Shown piece by piece: positions 9,301 through 17,931 of a stretch of DNA of 64,000 nucleotides. Each line of letters opens with the position of its first letter. Within the stretch, counting starts at the first letter, position 1. Position numbers and translations under genes: made by a program. Under the pieces are notes generated by a model. It was not told the DNA's origin, searched no databases, and saw nothing but the letters and a program-made list of their open reading frames with translations. Source of the stretch: Schlesneria paludicola DSM 18645 (GTDB taxonomy: Bacteria > Planctomycetota > Planctomycetia > Planctomycetales > Planctomycetaceae); the NCBI GenBank assembly GCA_945876035.1, contig CAMCMU010000016.1:22597-86596 (forward strand), read 5' to 3'.

Positions 9301-10041
9301 TCCGCTGTTGACGACCGTCGCGTTGGCTCAGTTGCTCTGCACCGTGTCCTACCCAAACGCCTCTTGCCGTCAGACTTGTTCCATAAGTCACCACGGTCTG
9401 TTTTTTGTCCGCCTCACGGTTGGGAGATCAGTTCGCTCTTCTCCCCACTTGACTGACAATCGAAGAGAATCGAAGAAGAACGGCGGAACCTGCGGTCGAG
9501 ACGCTGCGTGTTTTGAATCTGCCTGAACGATTCCGAGGTTAACCGCGGTGCCGCGAATCTCGTCGCCATGAGACACCAGCACCAGCGGTCTTGAGCCAAA
9601 CTGTTTGGTTGCCACAGCGATCAGTCAACGTCTCCGTGACACCCGCCGTTAATGAGGCTGTTCGATGTTCGGAAGTCGTACGACAAAAAAACCTCAGCTG
9701 TCTCACACGCGGAGATCATTGGCTGATCCCGGAACGTGAAGGGTGAGACAGGTCTTGCCGGCGTTCCGTATTGCCTGACGATCATTCGTATCCGAAAACA
9801 GGACTAGACCTTGCCGTGTGGAGAGCCGTTTCGGGTGGCCGTGGTGGCCAGCGAGAATCCGTCAACCGCTCCCGCACCGTGCCAACTCCAGCCCCCATGT
9901 TTCTGCAATACCCCACGCGTTGATATCACTATTCCAACTCTGTGCGGGTGCGGAGTTGGGTCGATGGACAAGTTCAAGACACTCGATGACGGATCCGGCG
10001 TAGAGCGTGCGTGTTGTGTGATCCACTCCGGAAACGCCGTT
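9301..10041. other. Intergenic stretch, no intact gene
   Basis: About 740 bases. Parts may be remnants of the N-terminal half of the SGNH gene, but I cannot align any catalytic block here. No RNA gene or repeat is evident. Confidence 0.4.
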
Positions 10042-13000
10042 TCATTCGGGTGACAATTTATTCAGTCGTCTCTTCAGCAAACCGTCGAGTTTGTTTTCAA
10101 GCAACCCCTCAAGCGCGGTGCCGCCCACTTGTTTTGCGATGTCTTTCAGAATACGCATGTCGGGGCGCGGTCGAGAAAGCGTCCCGCCGACGGGAATACG
10201 AATCGACTTTCCTTTTAATCCCTTCAATAATTTGCGGTCGGCAACCCAATTGTCCGGGATAGCGACATCAATAATCAGATCGAGTGTTTCATCCATTCCA
10301 ACGGAACCGCTGGTCTGGAACATCACATCTTTGATCTGGAAGACAATGGTGTCGTGGCGAATGCGTCCCTCCGCAAGATGGAAAGGAATTGTTTGATCGG
10401 GCATCTCCATCCAGATGCGATCGCGCGCCGGGGGGAGTGCAGCACGCTGGCGGATCAGGGATTGAATGCGATCGATCAGATCGATCAACTGCATGGAAAA
10501 TGGCCCGGGGCGAACCTGTGCGGTGTGAATGGCAACGACCCCACTCATCTCACCCGTTGACGGAGTCATCATCGGCAACGAGCCGTCGACAAGATCAAGC
10601 GACACTCGACCGTCGATCTCCGCCGCATCGGCCAGTAACGGGAGTACATACTTGAGCCAAGATCTGCACAGGGCCGGCGACAAGCGGACTTGATCAATCA
10701 CTTTTTCCTCTGGTAGAGAAATGATTGCCGGTGACAGATCCAGTCGAATCTGTGGCGAAAAACGCAGATGTCCTTCGCTGACGACGGTATCGAGCAGAGC
10801 CAATTGGCAAACCCCCCTTTCGAGCGTCGCCGACACGTCTGCAGGTCCTGCCATCAGTCCATAAAGACGAGCCGAAGTCCAGCCGATTCCTGCTTGGCCC
10901 GCGAGGTCGGACAGTCCGGAGATTGTGGATCCGTCGGGGGGTGTCGAACCCTGAGGATCGCGTGCGTGATTCGGAATCGAAACGGGGGTTGTCGGAGCCT
11001 GACCGGATTGCGTCGTGACCAGATTCGCCGACAGGCTTCCCAAGGACCCCCGCAGTGAAAAGGATCGTTGACCTTTGCCGGATAACTGAACATCCTGACC
11101 CAGTGATTCACCGAATCTCTGAATCAAAACATCCCAGTCGTATTTGAACTCTCCTGTCAGATCAACGCGTTGTGTGCCCGAAGCCTTCTGCAACGTTCCT
11201 TGGGCATCCATTGCGAAGCCCTCGGCAGCGATCAACGCCGTATTAAGCTGCAGATCATCGGACGCACTGTCATAGGCACATTGTCCGGCGATTCGCAAAT
11301 TCGGTTCATTCCACAAGACATCCCATTGAGGTTTTTGACCGATCGCAGTCCTTGGCGTCGAGACGACGAAGTTTTGAATCGTTGTGTCGAGATCACCACG
11401 CGAAATTTGTCCGTCTTCGGTAAAACGGGCGTTCCCCTCTAACGCACCGGCGAAGTGATACACCGCAGTTGTCGATCGGGGATTCGTCCAGCGGGAAATT
11501 TTGTCGAGATCGGCACGATACCCCGTGTTGCCGGACAGACGCACGAGGCCCCCGGCTGGTGTCAATCCGATCGCCAAATTCTCGATGCGACAGGAAATTG
11601 CACTGCAGGCCAACGTGGAGAGAGGGGAAGACCATTCCAGTTCTGCGAACTTCCAGACTCCCGACGTTTCCCATTGGAGCAAAGGTTCCATGGCAATCCA
11701 CTCAGGACCGCGTGCCTCAAGCCCCTCGATAGAGACGGATACGTGTTTCACTTCCACGTGTTTGATGGCGGCGACAAGATTCGCTTCCAGCGTAGTGTTC
11801 CCACGGAGACTCCATCCGGAGAGGGTCCCGAATGGCCGGATTCGATTCTGCCATGTCTCCAGATTCCCGCTGAGATTCACGGTCACAGGCAACGCCGTCA
11901 CGGGAGATGTCTGATGAAATTTCAGAGGCTCGGTCAATGCGGCAGACATCGCATCGTCACCACTCATCAGCCGTAGCGTTCCGGAGTCGATTTGCCGAAG
12001 ATGTGTTTCACCGTCCGTGAACCCCACGGCCGTCCCGACCAGTTCGAGATGCTTTTCTTCCCAGACGTTGTCCGACGAGACATTCCATTGGAAGTCGTCG
12101 AGTTGAACCGTTGTGGTCATCGAAATTTGGTCGTGCAAATCACGTGTGATCGTTCCGCTCGCCTGTATTTGGCCAGCGATCCTGTCTGCGCCAAGATCGA
12201 CGAACCGCTCGAGTTTTTTTGCTAATTGTGTTAAATCACCTGTCGCCGTGAGATGCGCGTTCGTCCATGTACCGCCGCCCGAAAGGTTCAGGAATTCCGA
12301 TCGGCAGGACAGTTGATCGATGACCAAGGATCCCTCCTGTCGAGACGCTTGAATGTTAGCGATCAAAGGATTTTTCCATGCGATGGACTGGCCGAGATTC
12401 AACGCTTCTAGACCGGAGAGCGACGCGTCACCCTCCCAACGTCTCAGACCGTCTGTTTCTTGACCCTGTAATTTAAGCTCAAGGCGACCGGCCGTGATTT
12501 GGGTCCCCTGCCGAATTCGCAGGGTTTGTGGCAGGATCAGGGCGAGTTTTTTCAGATCCACGAATCCGGAAATCTGAAAATCGTCTTCCTCCGCGGCTGT
12601 TTCCACGACATGAAAACCGGCCGGTTCCGTGAACGCCGTTCTCGGGATGACTCCCGTCGCCGATAATTCACTCACATCGGTTGAGAGTTTGGCATCATCG
12701 AGGACAATCCGATCGTTTTGACTCAGCACATTTCCACGGAAAGTGATCCCCTCCAGCACAATTCGGTCATTCTTCAACAGCGTCAGTCCAGCCAACCGAA
12801 ACTGCTTCACGGCGAGCGTACCGCTCCATCCCCAATCGAACGATTCCTCGGTTGGCAGAAACTCGACATTCGCATCCGCATCGAGATCCCCCGCCAACTC
12901 AGCGAACCGCTCGAACCGTGTGAGCAATGGCCGCAGTTTGTCTAATTTCCATCCCTGAGCCTGAAGACGGATCTGCCGACGATCCGTGGTCGCAACATCC

Positions 13001-13737
13001 CCGGGCTGTGCCGCGGTCCGACTCAAGCGAACGGATAACCAATCGGATTCGGTCGTTCCTCCCCGACTCTGAGCGGATGTTTCCAATTTTGGTTCCAAGA
13101 TCGCCGGTGGTACGTCCCCGACGGTCAACTCCAAAACATCGATTCCAGCACTCGTCGAAGTCATCACTAAAGAGATCGGCGCAATCGTGGTCCGACAACT
13201 GAGAGTCTTGTCGGCAAGCTCAATTCGAGCATTGACAATCGCCAGTTCGAAAGCCGGAATCGGTGTGCCGCTCGACGGACTAGAGTTGAGCTCTGTCAAG
13301 AGATTTTCGAAATTTGAGCTGTCATTCGCAAGGGCAACATTCACAACCGGATCGAGCACGTTAATCCGTCCCAAATTATTGGGCCGGGTGCACAGGGTCC
13401 AGAGTGTCTCGACCGTCGAGAACTGTTTGACCTGCAACAGGACCTGAGCATCGCGATCCTCAACTCGAATCCCCTTCACGACGAGGGGGGACGCCCAGCC
13501 GAGGGACGTTTCGCCGATTTCTACGGTGCCAGAAAACGTGGGCAGAATCAGTTTGACAATTCGTTGCCGCAACGACGTTTTTGCGATAAGGCTTGGTGCG
13601 AACCAGACGGGTGCTGCCAGCACCGCAGCAAGAATTCCCAGCCGCACAATCCTACGACTGCTGCCGGAGCGGATTGTGGGAGTTTCTTTGGTATTGAGGG
13701 CGATTGGTTCGGAATTTTCTTTGGTGGGGACTGCCAT
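10042..13737 (-). CDS. Very large AsmA/TamB-like protein
   Basis: 1231 residues. After a charged N-terminal tail comes one membrane helix (about residues 30-50, LGILAAVLAAPVWFAPSLIA). The rest is a long beta-rich exported region with many short alternating hydrophobic strands. The C-terminus (DVMFQTSGSVGMDETLDLII, then VGGTLSRPRPDM) is the block typical of AsmA-family C-terminal domains, which are linked to envelope biogenesis and lipid transport between membranes. It ends with a basic amphipathic helix (LLENKLDGLLKRRLNKL). The length and architecture suit an inner-membrane-anchored bridge-like protein. The family is inferred from architecture plus the C-terminal block; partner genes are not visible nearby. 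Confidence 0.7.
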   Translation of the reverse strand: MAVPTKENSEPIALNTKETPTIRSGSSRRIVRLGILAAVLAAPVWFAPSLIAKTSLRQRIVKLILPTFSGTVEIGETSLGWASPLVVKGIRVEDRDAQVLLQVKQFSTVETLWTLCTRPNNLGRINVLDPVVNVALANDSSNFENLLTELNSSPSSGTPIPAFELAIVNARIELADKTLSCRTTIAPISLVMTSTSAGIDVLELTVGDVPPAILEPKLETSAQSRGGTTESDWLSVRLSRTAAQPGDVATTDRRQIRLQAQGWKLDKLRPLLTRFERFAELAGDLDADANVEFLPTEESFDWGWSGTLAVKQFRLAGLTLLKNDRIVLEGITFRGNVLSQNDRIVLDDAKLSTDVSELSATGVIPRTAFTEPAGFHVVETAAEEDDFQISGFVDLKKLALILPQTLRIRQGTQITAGRLELKLQGQETDGLRRWEGDASLSGLEALNLGQSIAWKNPLIANIQASRQEGSLVIDQLSCRSEFLNLSGGGTWTNAHLTATGDLTQLAKKLERFVDLGADRIAGQIQASGTITRDLHDQISMTTTVQLDDFQWNVSSDNVWEEKHLELVGTAVGFTDGETHLRQIDSGTLRLMSGDDAMSAALTEPLKFHQTSPVTALPVTVNLSGNLETWQNRIRPFGTLSGWSLRGNTTLEANLVAAIKHVEVKHVSVSIEGLEARGPEWIAMEPLLQWETSGVWKFAELEWSSPLSTLACSAISCRIENLAIGLTPAGGLVRLSGNTGYRADLDKISRWTNPRSTTAVYHFAGALEGNARFTEDGQISRGDLDTTIQNFVVSTPRTAIGQKPQWDVLWNEPNLRIAGQCAYDSASDDLQLNTALIAAEGFAMDAQGTLQKASGTQRVDLTGEFKYDWDVLIQRFGESLGQDVQLSGKGQRSFSLRGSLGSLSANLVTTQSGQAPTTPVSIPNHARDPQGSTPPDGSTISGLSDLAGQAGIGWTSARLYGLMAGPADVSATLERGVCQLALLDTVVSEGHLRFSPQIRLDLSPAIISLPEEKVIDQVRLSPALCRSWLKYVLPLLADAAEIDGRVSLDLVDGSLPMMTPSTGEMSGVVAIHTAQVRPGPFSMQLIDLIDRIQSLIRQRAALPPARDRIWMEMPDQTIPFHLAEGRIRHDTIVFQIKDVMFQTSGSVGMDETLDLIIDVAIPDNWVADRKLLKGLKGKSIRIPVGGTLSRPRPDMRILKDIAKQVGGTALEGLLENKLDGLLKRRLNKLSPE

Positions 13738-13794
13738 GCTTGTAGCCGCCTAGGAACATTGAAATCAAAACATCGTCATGCGGTTGAAATCCGC

Positions 13795-15117
13795 TCACTC
13801 CTGAGCCTGCGGCTTGATCAAGATGTTGCGGAACTCCACCGCATCGCCGTGGCCAGCGAATCCGAAAAATCCGGTGGTTCGAGTCTTGCCCGGATGCGGT
13901 TTATTCTCGAGGTAGTCCGTGATCTTGCTCAGGTCTGTATCCAAGAGGGGGGTTCCATTCAATTCCACCGTCACCTGTGATCCGATGACGGTGACTTGTT
14001 GATAATTCCATTCACCGACGGGTCGGAGATAGCCCCGAGCTGCAGCGGCCATGCCGTATGCCGATCCATGCGTTTGCCGTGGGTCGATGCTGGCGTATTG
14101 CGGCGATTCCGTATCGAGGATCTGCAGTTCACACATTCCCGTGTACGCGGGATCGCCTTCGCCGGGATACCGAATTGCCAATCCATTGTTTCCACCCGCA
14201 GGCAGTTTGAATTCGAAATGGACCGTAAAATCGGCGTAGGCTTCTTTGGTATACAGCACCCCTGCCTGACCTTTTCTGCAACGAATCGCACCGTTTGCAA
14301 CCTCATAGCTGTTGAGGTTTCCGGCCCAGCCGGACAGGTCCTGACCATTGAACAGCGATGTCAAGCCGGCCGGGTTTCTGGAGAGCAGACGCGTCGCTTC
14401 GTCGTTGAGGATCTCTCGAATGAAGATATTTTTCCAGCGGATCTCGGCCCCGTGAGTTTGCAGCTGGATCGGCCCCTTCCGAACGAGTGGTATGACACGA
14501 TCGTTGTCGAAGTAGTTTTCCAGAATCGCATGATCGACCACGAGTTTGTCGTTCAAATGGACTGTCGTTCGAGCTCCGATTTGGACAATATGAAAACGGT
14601 TCCACTCGCCAAACGGTTTGTCAGCGTGCACGAGCGGATCTTTTCCCGGCGTTCCCGGGCGATTGTTCCAAAGTCCTCCCGATCCTTTGTCGCTGCCGTG
14701 CTTGAACGCCGCCGTATTTGTGGAGTCCCAAATTTGGATTTGTGGAGTCCCCTTCAAATAAACGCCGCTGTCAGCTTGGGCGACGGTTTTGTAGTCAATC
14801 CACAGTTCATAGTTCTCGAAGTCTTGATTGGTGGTCAGAAAAAGTCCATGGCCATCATTGACCAATTCGGGATCTTGGACGTTCCAATGTTGAGTCACGT
14901 CTTGCAGACTCTGGATCCGCTTGGTTTGGCGTTCTTGGTCCGTCTGCGATGCGATGCGGCGAGGATCTTCTGTGGTGCCTCCATGCCAGCCCGCTAGGTC
15001 TTTTCCGCTAAAAAGAGCCGTAAATCCGACCGGTGGCTGATTGTCGGTCGCAAATGCACAGTCCGGCATCATCAGAGCCAAGGTGAATCCAAAACAGGCA
15101 ACAGATCGAATCGTCAT
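13795..15117 (-). CDS. Secreted tandem DUF1080 (3-keto-disaccharide hydrolase) protein
   Basis: 440 residues from the ATG at 15117, chosen because AGGAG lies seven bases upstream. The N-terminus is a signal peptide (SVACFGFTLALMMPDCAFA). Two copies of the same domain follow, about residues 30-215 and 240-435. Each starts with the diagnostic F-T/S-x-L-F-x-G-x-D-L-x-G-W motif (GFTALFSGKDLAGWHG and GLTSLFNGQDLSGWAG) and ends in a beta-sandwich strand such as EIRWKNIFIREI or AVEFRNILIKP. The family has a concanavalin-like fold, and some members hydrolyse 3-keto-glycosides. Such genes are abundant in planctomycetes. The product is probably periplasmic and carbohydrate-directed; substrate unknown. 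Confidence 0.85.
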   Translation of the reverse strand: MTIRSVACFGFTLALMMPDCAFATDNQPPVGFTALFSGKDLAGWHGGTTEDPRRIASQTDQERQTKRIQSLQDVTQHWNVQDPELVNDGHGLFLTTNQDFENYELWIDYKTVAQADSGVYLKGTPQIQIWDSTNTAAFKHGSDKGSGGLWNNRPGTPGKDPLVHADKPFGEWNRFHIVQIGARTTVHLNDKLVVDHAILENYFDNDRVIPLVRKGPIQLQTHGAEIRWKNIFIREILNDEATRLLSRNPAGLTSLFNGQDLSGWAGNLNSYEVANGAIRCRKGQAGVLYTKEAYADFTVHFEFKLPAGGNNGLAIRYPGEGDPAYTGMCELQILDTESPQYASIDPRQTHGSAYGMAAAARGYLRPVGEWNYQQVTVIGSQVTVELNGTPLLDTDLSKITDYLENKPHPGKTRTTGFFGFAGHGDAVEFRNILIKPQAQE

Positions 15118-15345
15118 CACGGAACTCCTAAATGCTATTCGAAATAGTAATCTCTATTTATGTTTCGAAAGAATGATTGTGTGAGCACCAAGCGTAGGAT
15201 CGTACCCGCAGTCCTCTTCGGAAATCGAAAATCGGGATCCGTGATTGAGGCACAATAAATTGCCAGGCCTATCCCATTCATCCGCAGCGAACGGGCGTTT
15301 CCAACAGGAAATTGACAGCGGATTTTCGCCTTTTTCTCCTTCTCA

Positions 15346-16473
15346 TTAAGACGGACAATCGGTGGGAACGGGGGGCAAATTCACGGACTTCATGAACTCA
15401 CCCAGTAAGACTGTCGCATAGCTCCCACTGGGCAAAGAGAACGAAAACCGCAACCCTTCCGCGTCGGGAGAGACAATCAATTCACCGGGTCGGACCACAT
15501 AAGGACGTCGCGTTCCCGTCATCAAGTTGAGAAACTTTGCGAAGTGTTCCGGAAGCAGACCGCTACGCTCCAGTAACTGTTGTTCGCGTTGCAGCGGCAC
15601 ACCTTCCGGTTCACGCATTTTTGGGCCAAACATAGGGCCCGTGACCGCCGTCTCACCGAGATCGTAGCGGGGTTGCTCGGTGTGGATGTCCGCAGCGACG
15701 AACTTGCCGCCGGAGGCAACGACCTCCATCACATCGCCAACCATGACGGTGTTCAATAACCGGTCATTCAATCGCTCGGCCAGCGCGTGGTTGAACAGAT
15801 CCGACTGCACTGCGGACAGTGACATACGACGCAGAAAACGTCGTTGTGGCTCGGGAATGTCCCGCGAACGTTTTTGCCCTGACAACAGGTCGAGTCCCAG
15901 TTTCAACGTCTCCCCGTTGTGACCGAAACGCTGCTGCCCATAATAATTTGGAAAACCGCACTTCCGAACTCGATCGGCGATCGCCAGAGCCGGTGCGAGG
16001 GCCTCCGCGGAGTCGATGTCGCGAATCAGAATGGAAAATCGGTTTCCACGCAGATGCCCAGTCCTTAATTTGTTGTTGTGTCGCGCCGACTTGAGGACTT
16101 GGATCGATTCTGTGCCGAGTTTCTCGATCAGATCCGCATATTTCACCGGCACCGAAAGGTACTGCCGAGTCACGGCACGGCGGTCCTTGACTCCTGCGAC
16201 GCCGATGTCTCCGAGCGGGCAACGCAATGTGCGTCCTACATGGCTGATCAGATCCGCACCCGCAACGTCTCTTTTTTCGATCCAGAGAAAGAGATGTTCA
16301 CCTGAATCGACGGGTTCATATGCCGGGATTTCTTCGACGACGAAATCTTCCGGACGTTCTTTCCACCGACCGCCAGTGCCAGGCAGATTCTCCGTCAAGT
16401 ACGGCAGTTCTGTCTGCTGCTGTAGAGACGACGGCTCCCCTTCGAAGTGTGTTTCATCGTGGTCATCGATCAT
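15346..16473 (-). CDS. truD: tRNA pseudouridine synthase D
   Basis: 375 residues from the ATG at 16473 with GAGAG upstream. TruD converts U13 of tRNA-Glu to pseudouridine. Family blocks are clear: KERPEDFVVEEIPAYEP near residue 40, the catalytic-Asp block GVAGVKDRRAVTRQ near residue 93, RTGHLRGNRFSILIRD, and the NYYGQQRFG motif that is highly diagnostic of TruD. The gene diverges from rsmD, whose start is about 120 bases away, so the two RNA-modification genes share a promoter region. Confidence 0.93.
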   Translation of the reverse strand: MIDDHDETHFEGEPSSLQQQTELPYLTENLPGTGGRWKERPEDFVVEEIPAYEPVDSGEHLFLWIEKRDVAGADLISHVGRTLRCPLGDIGVAGVKDRRAVTRQYLSVPVKYADLIEKLGTESIQVLKSARHNNKLRTGHLRGNRFSILIRDIDSAEALAPALAIADRVRKCGFPNYYGQQRFGHNGETLKLGLDLLSGQKRSRDIPEPQRRFLRRMSLSAVQSDLFNHALAERLNDRLLNTVMVGDVMEVVASGGKFVAADIHTEQPRYDLGETAVTGPMFGPKMREPEGVPLQREQQLLERSGLLPEHFAKFLNLMTGTRRPYVVRPGELIVSPDAEGLRFSFSLPSGSYATVLLGEFMKSVNLPPVPTDCPS

Positions 16474-16594
16474 CAAAATACTCTCGCTCGTTTAATGGAT
16501 CGTCCTTGACGGTCTCTGATCGTACGGCCTACGCTGTCTCCCGAAGGACCGTCAGTCAATCCGATTGTTTTCTTAATGCAAGTGATACACACGC

Positions 16595-17230
16595 ATGCGA
16601 ATCGTAGCGGGACAGTTGAGACGACGAAAGCTGCTGGTCAATCCCGGCACCACCACACGGCCAATCACAGACCGCGCCAAAGTGATGCTCTTTGATTACA
16701 TCCGCGATTTCATGCCCGGTCAAAGCGTGTTAGACGTCTTTTCGGGAACGGGGTCACTGGGATTCGAGGCTCTCAGTCGCGGCGCAAAAAGCGCAGTGTT
16801 TTGTGAACACGATCATCGTGCGCACCAATTGTTGGTGCAGAATGTCAAGCAATTGGGTGTCGAAGACCGCACTCTCTGCTGGAGAACGGACTGTCTCCGA
16901 TGCTCATTTAAAGCCAGAGGCGACGAGGGTTGGTATCCTTACGGCGTGATTTTTTTTGATCCTCCCTACGAAAAAATTAAGCAGCTCAAAGTCGGTTCGC
17001 CGATGTATCGATCGTTGCTGCGTTTGGCACGCGACGAATTGTCAATCACGAATGCGTTGCTGGTTCTCAGAACTCCCGCGGAGAGCGTTTTTGAAATTCC
17101 GAACGGATGGCAAAGGCAGCGTGTGGTCTCCGTCAGCGGAATGGACATGCATCTGTTTCGAAAACAGGCCGTGGCAGAGCCAATGTCCACCGATGACGAC
17201 ACGGATTCGGGATCAGAATTCGAACAATAA
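16595..17230 (+). CDS. rsmD: 16S rRNA (guanine966-N2)-methyltransferase
   Basis: 211 residues. The start MRIVAGQLRRRKL is the canonical RsmD N-terminus, followed by TTRPITDRAKVMLFDYI. SAM-binding motif I is DVFSGTGSLGFEALSRGA (about residues 49-66), and the catalytic N-methyltransferase motif DPPY lies near residue 122. The enzyme methylates G966 of 16S rRNA during small-subunit assembly. The C-terminal 20 residues are an acidic tail (STDDDTDSGSEFEQ) beyond the usual fold. It is divergent from truD. Confidence 0.93.
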   Translation: MRIVAGQLRRRKLLVNPGTTTRPITDRAKVMLFDYIRDFMPGQSVLDVFSGTGSLGFEALSRGAKSAVFCEHDHRAHQLLVQNVKQLGVEDRTLCWRTDCLRCSFKARGDEGWYPYGVIFFDPPYEKIKQLKVGSPMYRSLLRLARDELSITNALLVLRTPAESVFEIPNGWQRQRVVSVSGMDMHLFRKQAVAEPMSTDDDTDSGSEFEQ

Positions 17231-17931
17231 ATCGTCCCGCTGCCGCGGAAGGGGTTTGTGCTGCTCCGCGTCCTCGAAAGAGACGTTCAGGAGGGCCATG
17301 GTGAATCCTCCTGCTCCGGAGGACGATGACCGTTCAGCCAGTGCCCAGCAACCCGCCGGCTAACAATCCGGCGCCCGTATCGAATGTCAGTACTGCCGCG
17401 AGGAAGCGATTCATTCGCCCGCACCATGACCCGGGTCGAAACGTGGGAACGGAGGCCGGATTCTGCAACAGACTTGTCGCAGGGTGACCAGACTTGTCGC
17501 AGGGTGACACTGTGAAGATCCCGCTGGAATCGTGGTCACATCTTGATCGAGATGGTTTCGATCCGTGTCATTTCGGTCTTCTTTCGTTTTGTTGTTTTGT
17601 TCCCATGGTGCGAGACATTCGCTATTCACATACACGTTTCCCGCAAAGCCGGACAAAATTGCAGGCGTGCAATTACAGAAAAGTTTTTTCATCGAAGGAT
17701 TATCACCGTGAGTGCGACAGGGGAAAACGTCTCGGACATTCGGTGGTTTGCATTTCGGACTCGGTGACAGGGGATTGAGGCCCTTTGCCTGCCGCGGTTC
17801 CTCGTGTGCGCTAGTTGACAGACGCATCTAAAGTGTCATTATCAGCCAAGAATCACAGGGGTTTATGGCAACGAGAATAGTGGACGGCTTGGTTCAGCCG
17901 TGTGGTTGTTTAGGGTTCTTGAAGGAACAGC
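17231..17931. other. Intergenic stretch with a 20-bp tandem repeat
   Basis: About 700 bases with no recognisable gene on either strand. It contains a small perfect hairpin (TCCTCC/GGAGGA, 17306-17323) and the tandem repeat at 17469-17508. Confidence 0.5.
17469..17508. repeat. Two perfect tandem copies of a 20-bp unit
   Basis: The unit CAGACTTGTCGCAGGGTGAC occurs at 17469-17488 and again directly at 17489-17508 without a mismatch. It is not in a gene. It may be replication slippage or a paired protein-binding site. Confidence 0.85.

Noticed and set aside
13996..14997. Plus-strand 333-codon frame
   Set aside because: It is a shadow lying inside the tandem DUF1080 gene, whose signal peptide and repeated domains are clear on the other strand.
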